Assembly (NCBI GenBank): GCA_034666965.1
Contig: JAXDKT010000031.1
Coordinates: 1 to 7,182, forward strand
DNA from: Chersky-267 sp034666965
GTDB lineage: Bacteria; Chloroflexota; Limnocylindria; Limnocylindrales; CSP1-4
Length of the DNA stretch: 7,182 nucleotides
Direction of reading: 5' to 3'
Each line of letters begins with the position of its first letter. The first letter of the stretch is position 1. The translations under genes were made by a program, and so were the position numbers. This document shows, one piece after another, positions 1 through 5,544 of the stretch. The notes beneath the pieces are model-generated. The model did no database searches. It worked only from the letters and a program-made list of their open reading frames with translations, and was not told where the DNA came from.

Positions 1-244
1 CACGAGCGGTGAGCATCAGGATCGCGGTCGGCTTGCCCTGGCGGCGAGCCCAGGCCACGACATCGATGCCTGGCGCGCCCGGCATCCGCCAGTCGACGAT
101 CGCCACGTCGTAGTCGTACCACTTGAGCTGGTCGATGGCATCGTCGCCGCGCTCGACGGCATCGACGTGGTAGCCCTGCTCCTCGAGGCCCAGGACCAGG
201 ACGTCACGCAGCCCGAGGTCGTCTTCGGCGACCAGGATCCGCAT
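1..244 (-). CDS. Response regulator, receiver domain (partial, C-terminus beyond left edge)
   Basis: The first 81 residues of a two-component response regulator read leftward from the ATG at 244 and run off the window. The protein begins MRILVAEDD and shows the receiver-domain signature: acidic pocket E7/D8/D9, phospho-acceptor D51 in IVDWRMPG, and conserved T79 in LMLTAR. The spacing is normal for a CheY-like fold, so the domain looks intact and phosphorylatable. The family accepts phosphate from a sensor kinase and usually controls transcription through a C-terminal DNA-binding domain. That domain lies outside the window. The N-terminal style resembles OmpR/PhoB regulators, but this subfamily call is inference. 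No good Shine-Dalgarno precedes the ATG; the start was chosen because MRILV-EDD is the usual beginning of the family. The gene is divergent from the MurJ-like gene. Confidence 0.9.
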   Translation of the reverse strand, partial: MRILVAEDDLGLRDVLVLGLEEQGYHVDAVERGDDAIDQLKWYDYDVAIVDWRMPGAPGIDVVAWARRQGKPTAILMLTAR

Positions 245-313
245 CGTCAGGCCGGGGCGGGGATCCGGCGGCGATCCGGGCAGATCGAGGGCTGGAGGAT
301 GGTCATGGACCCG

Positions 314-319
314 ATTATC
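314..319 (-). promoter_or_regulatory. Candidate -10 box for the response regulator gene
   Basis: On the minus strand the hexamer GATAAT (5 of 6 matches to TATAAT) lies in an AT-richer pocket of otherwise GC-rich DNA, about 70 bases before the ATG. At 17 bp upstream there is no recognisable -35 hexamer; that position falls inside the 21-bp tandem repeats. This would fit an activator-dependent promoter, which is inference. Confidence 0.35.
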
Positions 320-322
320 AAT

Positions 323-364
323 GGGCGTGGCTGACGCCGCGAGGGGCGTGGCTGACGCCGCGAG
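323..364. repeat. Perfect 21-bp tandem direct repeat (two copies)
   Basis: Two identical 21-bp units, 323-343 and 344-364, lie head to tail. Each starts GGGCGTGGCTGACG and ends CCGCGAG. The repeat ends four bases before the GATAAT box of the divergent response regulator gene, so it covers the place where a -35 box and activator would sit. Twenty-one bp is close to two DNA turns, so a protein bound to each copy would face the same side of the helix. It could be an operator; a simple slippage duplication is the alternative. Confidence 0.85.
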
Positions 365-570
365 CCGCCGTCGGCCGGCTGCGGGGAGGAGTTCGCAGCC
401 GCCGACCCCATCGCGCATCGGACGGCCCGAGGCGACGGTGGCCCGGAGCGGGCGCTGCGGTCGGCTCGCGGTGTCATGAGCTGAGTTTCGTCGGATAACC
501 TGTCGGTTCGGTGACGCCGTCCGATGGGGACGCCGGCATGTGACCGCGGCGCGTGCCCGGGGCCGTGCGG

Positions 571-599
571 CGGTCATCCTGGCCCTGGTCGGGTAGCCT
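571..599 (+). promoter_or_regulatory. Candidate promoter of the MurJ-like gene
   Basis: A -10-like TAGCCT at 594-599 is preceded, after 17 bp, by CGGTCA at 571-576 (3 of 6 matches to TTGACA). Transcription would start near 606 and leave a leader of about 80 nt. The -10 fits the TANNNT pattern of other candidate promoters in this window. The -35 is weak. Confidence 0.3.
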
Positions 600-687
600 C
601 TAACGCCCGGGCGAACCGTCACGACACCTGGGCCCGGCGCGGAGCGTCGGAAGACGAACCGGCACACCGCCATCGTTGGAGAGGCTG

Positions 688-3000
688 ATGGACCCCGCGG
701 TCATCGACCCCGAAGCGCCACCGTCGGCGCCTGCGCCGCGCTGGGCCCGTGCCCGCGCGCTGCTGGGCGCGATCCTGCCGCGCGGCGCGATGGTCCTCTC
801 GGTCCTGACCCTGGGCGGCTATGCGATGGGCCTGGTCCGCGACCGGATGTTCGCGCGGACGTTCGGGGCCGGTCCCGAGCTCGACGCCTACAACGCGGCG
901 TTCGTGCTCCCCGAGCTGGCCCTCGACGTGCTCGTCGCGGGCGGCCTGGTGGCGCCCTTCGTGCCGGTGTTCATCGGGCTCAGGACCGAGGCGAGCGAGG
1001 CCGCGCGTGCCTTCGCCCGGACGATCCTGACCCTGGCGATCGGGGTCATGGCCCTCGCGGCGGTCCTGTTGTTCGTGTTCGCACCACAGACGGTCGACCT
1101 GATCGCGCCCGGCTTCGACGCCGAGCATCGCCAGCTGTACGTCGAGCTGTTCCGGGTCATGTGCGTGACCTCGGTCATCTTTGCCGCCTCGATCGTCCTG
1201 GGCGAGATCCTGGTCGCCGAGCGGCGCTTCCTGACCTATGGCCTGGCGCCCCTCTTCTACAACGGTGGGATCGTCCTTGGAACGGTCCTGCTGGCCAGCC
1301 GGATCGGGATCTTCGCGGCCGCCGTCGGCGCCGTCGTCGGCGCGCTGGGCCACCTCGGGATCCGCCTCGTTGGCATCAGCCGGACCAGCTTCCGACCGCG
1401 CCCCAGCCTCGACGTCCGGGCCGCCGGAGTGGGGGCCTTCCTGCGACTGATGCTGCCCAAGATGGTCAGCCATCCGATCGAGCCGCTGACGTTCCTGTAC
1501 TTCACCGCGCTGGCCTCGACCCTGGCGCCCGGCTCGGTCAGCTCGGTCAGCTTTGCCCGCAACTTCCAGAGCGTGCCCGTCAGCCTGATCGGGGCGTCGT
1601 TCGCGATCGCCGCCTTCCCGGCGCTGTCGGCGGCGGCGGCGGTCGGCGATCGGCGCGGCTTCAGCCGGGTGTTCGGGGCGAACCTGGCCAGGATCGGGCT
1701 GTACTCGACGGTGGCCGCCATCGGGCTCTTCCTGTTTGGTGGGCTGGCCATCCGGGTCCTCCTCGGCGGCGGCGCCTTCGACGAGGAGGACACCCTTCGG
1801 ACGACCGGGATCCTGGCCGTCTTCGCCATCTCGATTCCGCTCGAGAGCCTCACGCACCTGCTCAGTCGGGGCCTCTACGCGACCCGCAACACGCTCCTGC
1901 CAACGCTGGCGTCGGTGAGCGGCTTCGTGGCCACCGTGCTCGGCGCGCAGGCGCTGGCCCCGCGGATCGGGCTGGCCGCCATCCCCGCGGCGTTCGCGCT
2001 GGGGATGGGTGTCAAGGTCGCCATCCTGGGGGCGGCTCTGGTGCCGCGGATGGCCCGGATCGGGCGGGCGAGGACGCGCTCCCAGCAGGCCCATCCGGTC
2101 GCGCCGAGCGCGTCGCGGCGGGGATGGCCGGTCCGGCGCCGGCTGGGCCAGGCGGTCCTGGTGCTGGCACTGGCGATGCTGTCGATTGGCGCGGTCCTGG
2201 CCACCGGCGAGGCGCTCAAGGGAGCGTCGATCACGGTCGCGCCTGCGGTCACGCCGTGGGTCCGTCAGAACGCCCCGGCCGTGGTGCCCAGCGTCCCGCC
2301 GCTGCCTTCGTCGGGCCCGCTCGGCTCGGGCGGGTCGGGGTCGTCGCCCGGCGCGGCGGCGTCGCCGGGCGCCGGAAGCTCGACGCCGCCATCCCCGACG
2401 CCCAAGCCGGGCCCCTTCGCGATGGACCTTTACCAGAAGGGCGACTTCGTGGGTGAGTTCAAGGACATCTGGTGCCTGCCGGCGGCGATGCAGACCTCGA
2501 TGAACATCATGGACGCCGGGGCCGACGTGTCCAACGCGACCCAGGCTCGACTGTTCAACCTGGCGCGCTCGATCGATCCGGCGCCCGACGGCGCGGCCGA
2601 GCCCGAGGCCTGGGCCAAGGGGCTGACCCAGCTCGGCTACGGCGACTACGAGGTCAGCATCCAGCCCTCGATCAAGGCCGCGATCAAGCTCGCCGCCAAG
2701 CAGATCCGGCTGACCAACCGGCCGGCCGGGCTGATGACGTGGCGCGGGGCGCATTCGTGGGTGATGTCGGGCTTCAACGCCTCGGCCGACCCGGCCGTCA
2801 CCGATCAGTACACCGTCACCGGGGTCCGGATCGAGGATGTCTGGTATCCGCGCTTCTCGACCCTGTGGGGCTACTCGCGCAAGCCCGACGCGCTGGTGGC
2901 GGTGGGCGACCTGCCCGAGGACTTCCTGCCCTGGAAGCGGCCGCTGGGATCGTATCCCAAGAAGGACGGCAACTTCGTGATCGTCATCCCGGTTCAGTGA
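688..3000 (+). CDS. MurJ/MviN-family flippase fused to an extracytoplasmic C39-like peptidase domain
   Basis: The protein has 770 residues; MurJ alone is usually about 500-550. Residues about 28-460 form the polytopic MurJ/MviN (MOP superfamily) domain, which in characterised members flips the cell-wall precursor lipid II across the membrane. The diagnostic first part reads GLVRDRMFARTFGAG (residues 48-62), then D66 and an LPEL segment, and later PGSVSSVSFARNFQSVP with AAFPALS. After an Arg-rich cytoplasmic stretch (about 456-485) comes an extra hydrophobic segment (about 487-506), then a Pro/Ser/Gly linker (about 530-576). The final domain (about 577-770) resembles Peptidase_C39_2/papain-fold proteins: C596 in IWCLPAA, H689 in AHSWVMSGFN, D717 in IEDVWYP. 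Position -6 from the Cys, often Gln in the family, is E590. ATG 688 was chosen because GGAG at 678-681 sits 6 bases ahead; the TTG at 676 overlaps that site. MurJ membership is secure; lipid II as substrate and protease activity are inference. Confidence 0.9.
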   Translation: MDPAVIDPEAPPSAPAPRWARARALLGAILPRGAMVLSVLTLGGYAMGLVRDRMFARTFGAGPELDAYNAAFVLPELALDVLVAGGLVAPFVPVFIGLRTEASEAARAFARTILTLAIGVMALAAVLLFVFAPQTVDLIAPGFDAEHRQLYVELFRVMCVTSVIFAASIVLGEILVAERRFLTYGLAPLFYNGGIVLGTVLLASRIGIFAAAVGAVVGALGHLGIRLVGISRTSFRPRPSLDVRAAGVGAFLRLMLPKMVSHPIEPLTFLYFTALASTLAPGSVSSVSFARNFQSVPVSLIGASFAIAAFPALSAAAAVGDRRGFSRVFGANLARIGLYSTVAAIGLFLFGGLAIRVLLGGGAFDEEDTLRTTGILAVFAISIPLESLTHLLSRGLYATRNTLLPTLASVSGFVATVLGAQALAPRIGLAAIPAAFALGMGVKVAILGAALVPRMARIGRARTRSQQAHPVAPSASRRGWPVRRRLGQAVLVLALAMLSIGAVLATGEALKGASITVAPAVTPWVRQNAPAVVPSVPPLPSSGPLGSGGSGSSPGAAASPGAGSSTPPSPTPKPGPFAMDLYQKGDFVGEFKDIWCLPAAMQTSMNIMDAGADVSNATQARLFNLARSIDPAPDGAAEPEAWAKGLTQLGYGDYEVSIQPSIKAAIKLAAKQIRLTNRPAGLMTWRGAHSWVMSGFNASADPAVTDQYTVTGVRIEDVWYPRFSTLWGYSRKPDALVAVGDLPEDFLPWKRPLGSYPKKDGNFVIVIPVQ

Positions 3001-3020
3001 GCGGGGCCGCGTGCCGTCCG

Positions 3021-3085
3021 CCGGTCCGTTGGGCCGCCCGCGTCCTCACCGGTCCCTTGGGCCGCCCGCGTCCGCACCGGTCCCC
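3021..3085. repeat. 28-bp tandem repeat, two full copies plus partial third
   Basis: Unit 3021-3048 and unit 3049-3076 match at 26 of 28 positions, both beginning CCGGTCC and sharing the core TTGGGCCGCCCGCGTCC. A third partial copy (CCGGTCCC) starts at 3077. The array begins 21 bases after the MurJ stop codon and ends about 75 bases before the dehydrogenase start. It is not followed by a T-run, so a simple rho-independent terminator is not supported. Confidence 0.8.
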
Positions 3086-3122
3086 TGAAGTCGCCCTGCG
3101 GTCCGCCGAGTCCCTGTCGTGG

Positions 3123-3128
3123 TAGGTT
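3123..3128 (+). promoter_or_regulatory. Candidate -10 box for the dehydrogenase gene
   Basis: TAGGTT, next to the only T-rich patch of this gap (TAGGTTTTCAGG), lies 33 bases before the ATG at 3161. No convincing -35 hexamer is seen 17 bp upstream. Confidence 0.25.
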
Positions 3129-3160
3129 TTCAGGCGTTTGAGGGCGACTGAGGAGGCGGC

Positions 3161-3880
3161 ATGGAGGATCTCAAGGACACCGTCGTGGCGATAACCGGCG
3201 CCAGTGCCGGGATCGGGCGGGCGACTGCCCGCGAGCTCGCTCGAGCGGGAGCGCGGGTCGTCGTCGGGGCGCGCCGGCGCGATCGGCTCGAGGCCCTCGA
3301 GGCGGAGTTTCCCGGCCAGGCGGTCGCCGTCGAGATGGACGTCCGCTCGCCCGACGACAGCGAGCGCCTGATCCGCGAGGCGGTCGAACGGTTTGGACGC
3401 CTGGACAGCCTCGTGGCGAATGCCGGGATCGGAATGTATGGCGGGATCCTCGACCACACCGACGAGGCCGTCGCGACGATGATCGACACCAACGTCGGCG
3501 GCACGGTCTGGCCGATCCGGGCCGCTGTGCCCGAGATGCTCAAGGCCGGTCGCGGCGACATCGTGATCGTGGCCTCGGTCGCGGGCTTCCGGGGCGGTGC
3601 CGATGAGGCGGTCTACGCGGCCACGAAGTTCGCCCAGGTTGGCCTGGCCGGATCGCTCGACCGCGAGCTGCGCGACAAGGGCATCCGGGTCACGACGATC
3701 GGGCCGGCCGGCACCGCCACCGAGTTCGCGATCGGCACCGGTCGCACCGAGGACATGCCCGAGCTGGGCTATTACCTGCGCCCGGAGGACGTGGCCTTCG
3801 CCATCCGCACGGTCCTCGAGCAGCCGCGCCGACTCCGGACCCAGTACTGGACGATCTGGAGCATGGCCCAGGGGAGCTAG
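3161..3880 (+). CDS. Classical short-chain dehydrogenase/reductase (SDR)
   Basis: This 239-residue cytoplasmic NAD(P)-dependent oxidoreductase has the size and motif order of classical SDRs. The Rossmann motif TGASAGIG is at residues 12-19, D60-V61 contacts adenine, and NAGIG is at 87-91. The catalytic set is N111, S139, Y152 and K156 (YAATK), followed by GPAGTATEF (181-189), the degenerate equivalent of the usual PG..T motif. Basic residues after the second strand (ARRRDRL, 37-43) suggest NADP(H) preference, as in YdfG-like serine/3-hydroxy-acid dehydrogenases. The substrate cannot be read from sequence. A strong AGGAGG at 3151-3156 fixes the ATG. The stop codon lies six bases before the next start, suggesting co-transcription with the small acidic protein gene. 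Confidence 0.93.
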   Translation: MEDLKDTVVAITGASAGIGRATARELARAGARVVVGARRRDRLEALEAEFPGQAVAVEMDVRSPDDSERLIREAVERFGRLDSLVANAGIGMYGGILDHTDEAVATMIDTNVGGTVWPIRAAVPEMLKAGRGDIVIVASVAGFRGGADEAVYAATKFAQVGLAGSLDRELRDKGIRVTTIGPAGTATEFAIGTGRTEDMPELGYYLRPEDVAFAIRTVLEQPRRLRTQYWTIWSMAQGS

Positions 3881-3886
3881 GCGCCG

Positions 3887-4201
3887 ATGTCCTTCACCGG
3901 TCGGCGTTCGCGGGCGGTTCCGGCGGCCGGTTCCGTCTTCTGGACGCCCGACGATGAATCGGGTGACGAGTCGCTGCTGTTCCGAGGAGACGCGCGATGG
4001 GAGGCCGGGCGGTTATGGCTCGACGAAGACCCAAGCGACCCTTGGCCGATGCTGGAAGGGTCGATTGCTCTCGATGATGCCGACTGGTCGACGCTCACGG
4101 AGGTGAGTCCCGAGACCGCGTTCGCGTTGCAACCCTGGCTCACCGGAGTCGACTTCACGGTGAACGTACCCCATGGCCCGCCGATCCCCGGCGACTGGTG
4201 A
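3887..4201 (+). CDS. Small acidic hypothetical protein, 104 residues
   Basis: I do not recognise this family. The frame is open for 104 codons from an ATG six bases after the SDR stop, with GGGGAG (3871-3876) inside the SDR end as a plausible ribosome site, so translational coupling is likely. After a basic N-terminus (about residues 1-12) the protein is acidic and rich in Trp and Asp (W19, W38, W44, W53, W67, W84, W104). Its amphipathic strand-like stretches, such as GRLWLDEDPSDPWPMLEGSIAL, do not look like random GC-rich translation. There is no signal peptide, membrane segment or Cys cluster. Third-position GC seems lower than in the SDR, which could mean weaker expression or a different origin. 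An opposing 93-codon frame looks like a shadow. Confidence 0.65.
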   Translation: MSFTGRRSRAVPAAGSVFWTPDDESGDESLLFRGDARWEAGRLWLDEDPSDPWPMLEGSIALDDADWSTLTEVSPETAFALQPWLTGVDFTVNVPHGPPIPGDW

Positions 4202-4245
4202 CCCCCGCGACGACAGTGGTGACGCCCGCGCCGAGCCGGCAGTCC

Positions 4246-4274
4246 TTGGCCGGGCGGTCGTGGGCCGGTATCCT
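4246..4274 (+). promoter_or_regulatory. Candidate promoter ahead of tRNA-Gly
   Basis: TTGGCC (4246-4251), a 17-bp spacer and TATCCT (4269-4274) form the best sigma-70-type promoter match in the window. Transcription would start near 4281, about 120 bases before the tRNA. No ORF of credible protein character lies between, so the tRNA is the likely target. Confidence 0.45.
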
Positions 4275-4403
4275 TGCCAAGGCTTGCTCATCGTCCGACC
4301 TCGCAGCGGCAGTACGGCTTAGCGCTCTACTGCTCTGGTTTTGGCGGCGGGCAAGTTGGACGGTTAGCGCTCGATCTGAGCCCGAAACCGACCGAAATTC
4401 CGA

Positions 4404-4479
4404 GCGGGAGTAGCTCAGTTGGCAGAGCGTCAGCCTTCCAAGCTGAATGTCGCGAGTTCGAACCTCGTCTCCCGCTCCA
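4404..4479 (+). tRNA. tRNA-Gly, anticodon TCC, with encoded CCA
   Basis: A complete cloverleaf can be folded by hand. The acceptor stem is GCGGGAG (4404-4410) with CTCCCGC (4469-4475). The D stem is GCTC (4413-4416) with GAGC (4425-4428). The anticodon stem is TCAGC (4430-4434) with GCTGA (4442-4446), around the loop CTTCCAA, giving anticodon TCC (4437-4439), which reads GGA and GGG. The variable loop has five bases (4447-4451). The T arm is 4452-4468 with loop TTCGAAC and one G-T pair at its base. The discriminator is T4476 and CCA is encoded at 4477-4479. No mispairs suggest decay. Confidence 0.97.
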
Positions 4480-4481
4480 CC

Positions 4482-4497
4482 CGCTCAATGTTGAGCG
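4482..4497 (+). terminator. Tight hairpin directly after tRNA-Gly
   Basis: CGCTCAA (4482-4488) and TTGAGCG (4491-4497) are perfect inverted repeats two bases apart. In RNA they would form a six-pair stem with a four-base loop, starting three bases after the CCA. It could end the tRNA transcript or guide 3' processing. A T-run is absent (AGGGGAGG follows), so a standard intrinsic terminator is doubtful. Confidence 0.35.
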
Positions 4498-4610
4498 AGG
4501 GGAGGCACAGACCGAAAGGCTGGATCTCCCCAGCGGCGGCAAGTTCACGCTGAAGCAGCGCGGCTGGAAGCCAGCGACCAGCTCGTCCGCGGAGCGGCCG
4601 CTGCGCTGGT

Positions 4611-4661
4611 TCCTGAATTGGTGTGTGTCCTGAATTGGTGTGTGTCCTGAATTGGTGCGTG
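4611..4661. repeat. 17-bp tandem repeat, three copies
   Basis: Units 4611-4627, 4628-4644 and 4645-4661 read TCCTGAATTGGTGTGTG; the third has a single T-to-C change (GTGCGTG). The repeat is much richer in A/T than its surroundings, which suggests a foreign origin or a protein-binding array. Multi-copy end repeats are known in some insertion sequences such as the IS21 family, but no transposase is present, so this link is speculative. Confidence 0.9.
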
Positions 4662-4770
4662 ACCCGGCAGTCCATCGACCAGTCACCCATGCCAGATACC
4701 GCTGCGCGGCAGCATGGCAGCCGAGCAGATCCGGCGAGCCCGCGATGAGTCCTACGGCGTCCGGCGGTCG

Positions 4771-4776
4771 TATCGT
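4771..4776 (+). promoter_or_regulatory. Candidate -10 box of the RibD/DHFR-like gene
   Basis: TATCGT within GTATCGTCG lies 28 bases before the ATG at 4804. The same nine bases GTATCGTCG occur upstream of the EEP lipoprotein gene, at 5909-5917. No clear -35 is visible. Confidence 0.35.
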
Positions 4777-4803
4777 CGACGCCGTAACCGAGGAGGACGT
4801 CCG

Positions 4804-5367
4804 ATGCGCAGCGTGACCTATTCGATGGGCGTCTCGCTTGACGGCTACATCGTCGGGCCGAAGGGCGGCTTCGACTGGACGACGCCCGACGCGGAGGTCT
4901 TTCGCTTCTGGATCGACGAGATCCGAGAGGTCGGCGTCCACCTGATGGGACGACGGCTATACGAGACGATGCTGTACTGGGAGACCGCCGACCAGGATCC
5001 ATCGCTCGACGACTCAGAGATCGAGTGGGCCGCACTGTGGAAGCCGCTCCCGAAGGTGGTGTTCTCCACCACGCTGTCAGCGGTGCAGGGCACTGCCCGC
5101 CTGGCCTCCGGCGACCTCGCGGAGGAGATCGAGCGGTTGCGAGCCGAGCCGGGCGAGGGCGACATCGCGATCGGCGGCGCGACCCTCGCCGCCGAGGCGG
5201 CCGCGTTGGACCTGATCGACGAGTACCGGGTCATGGTCCACCCGGTGCTGGTTGGCGGTGGGATTCCGTACTTCCCGCGGCGCGAGCGCCGGGTGGATCT
5301 CGAGCTCGTCGAGACCCGCACCTTCAGCTCGAGGTTCGTCTACCTACGCTACCGCGTGACGCGCTAG
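4804..5367 (+). CDS. RibD C-terminal / dihydrofolate-reductase-like family protein
   Basis: This 187-residue cytoplasmic protein belongs to the RibD_C/DHFR-fold family (YyaP/YwjB-like), NADPH-binding reductases related to the reductase half of the riboflavin enzyme RibD. Visible marks are the N-terminal SMGVSLDGYIVGP (7-19) with D24-W25, the GRRLYETMLYW segment (49-59, the family's GR.TYE motif), KVVFSTTL (84-91), GDIAIGGATLA (119-129, nucleotide-phosphate loop), and DLIDEYRVMVHPVLVGGGIPYF (136-157). The length is normal and the core is complete. AGGAGG at 4791-4796, seven bases before the ATG, sets the start; an upstream in-frame start at 4714 gives an Arg-rich tail foreign to the family. 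Most such stand-alone proteins have no proven substrate, and without a deaminase domain or rib genes nearby a riboflavin role is not supported. Confidence 0.92.
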   Translation: MRSVTYSMGVSLDGYIVGPKGGFDWTTPDAEVFRFWIDEIREVGVHLMGRRLYETMLYWETADQDPSLDDSEIEWAALWKPLPKVVFSTTLSAVQGTARLASGDLAEEIERLRAEPGEGDIAIGGATLAAEAAALDLIDEYRVMVHPVLVGGGIPYFPRRERRVDLELVETRTFSSRFVYLRYRVTR

Positions 5368-5378
5368 CCGGCTCGTCC

Positions 5379-5477
5379 GCCTGGCAGGGCTGGATCCTGC
5401 GCACCTACGGTCCGTTCGCGAGCGAGGGCGACGCCGAACGCAAGTGGACACGCAACTTCGACGAGTTGTCGGTCTAG
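5379..5477 (+). pseudogene. Start-less C-terminal coding fragment
   Basis: Directly after the reductase, in a different frame, 32 codons end at TAG 5475-5477. They encode a segment with natural protein composition: GWILRTYGPFASEGDAERKW followed by TRNFDELSV. The YGPFASE.DAE.KW pattern looks like a short alpha/beta C-terminus, but I cannot name a family. The frame has no ATG, GTG or TTG between 5283 and this segment, so it cannot be translated on its own in the usual way. It is best read as the tail of a gene whose front was lost by deletion; chance is the alternative. Confidence 0.3.
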
Positions 5478-5544
5478 GACACCGCCACGTGCCGTATCGA
5501 TCAGGTCCGCGACTGCGGCTGGTTCGCGCTTCAGTGATCGGAGA

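Larger units (their letters stand above)
245..687. other. Long divergent intergenic region
   Basis: The 443 bases between the response regulator and the MurJ-like gene contain no ORF with convincing protein character. A 76-codon minus-strand frame here is Arg/Pro/Ser-rich, translates the tandem repeat, and is best explained as GC-rich noise. The visible content is the 21-bp tandem repeat, one candidate promoter toward each gene, and a small inverted repeat (CGTCC 518-522 with GGACG 528-532). The middle part, about 365-570, shows nothing else I can identify. Confidence 0.6.
4498..4803. other. Gene-free stretch downstream of tRNA-Gly
   Basis: No frame on either strand has convincing protein character; the longer frames run through the tRNA or the tandem repeats. 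It contains a small hairpin (GCTGG 4563-4567 with CCAGC 4571-4575), an ACCAGC/GCTGGT inverted pair (4577-4582 and 4605-4610) enclosing the palindrome AGCGGCCGCT (4593-4602), three 17-bp tandem repeats, and the upstream signals of the reductase gene. No integrase gene or second copy of the tRNA 3' end is visible. Confidence 0.55.

Noticed and set aside
1161..2456. A 431-codon plus-strand frame inside the MurJ gene
   Set aside because: It is an out-of-frame reading with Gly/Arg/Pro repeats, no ribosome site and no recognisable domain.
619..2754. A 711-codon open frame on the minus strand opposite the MurJ fusion gene
   Set aside because: Its translation is Arg/Gly/Asp/Gln-rich low-complexity text with no domain, and it arises because GC-rich codon choice removes stops on the opposite strand. 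The plus-strand gene has clear family motifs throughout.
3021..3085. Tandem repeats as a CRISPR array
   Set aside because: The units are adjacent with no spacers between them, and no cas genes are present. The same applies to the repeats at 323-364 and 4611-4661.
4236..4256. CCGGC/GCCGG inverted pair as a terminator after the small acidic protein gene
   Set aside because: It has only five pairs with a long loop and no T-run, and it overlaps the better-supported promoter of the tRNA.
4274..4633. A plus-strand frame running through tRNA-Gly into the downstream stretch
   Set aside because: It reads through a well-folded tRNA and ends in the 17-bp repeats. Its last part (GGKFTLKQRGWKPATSS) looks mildly protein-like, but there is no independent start or match I can name.
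4714..4803. An upstream in-frame start extending the RibD/DHFR-like protein by 30 residues
   Set aside because: The added residues are Arg-rich and unlike the family, they cross the candidate promoter, and the perfect AGGAGG sits ahead of the ATG at 4804.
4327..5035. Minus-strand frames of about 200 codons crossing tRNA-Gly
   Set aside because: They translate the antisense of the tRNA (the RFELATFSLEG type of string often misannotated in databases) and the tandem repeats, so they are not genes.
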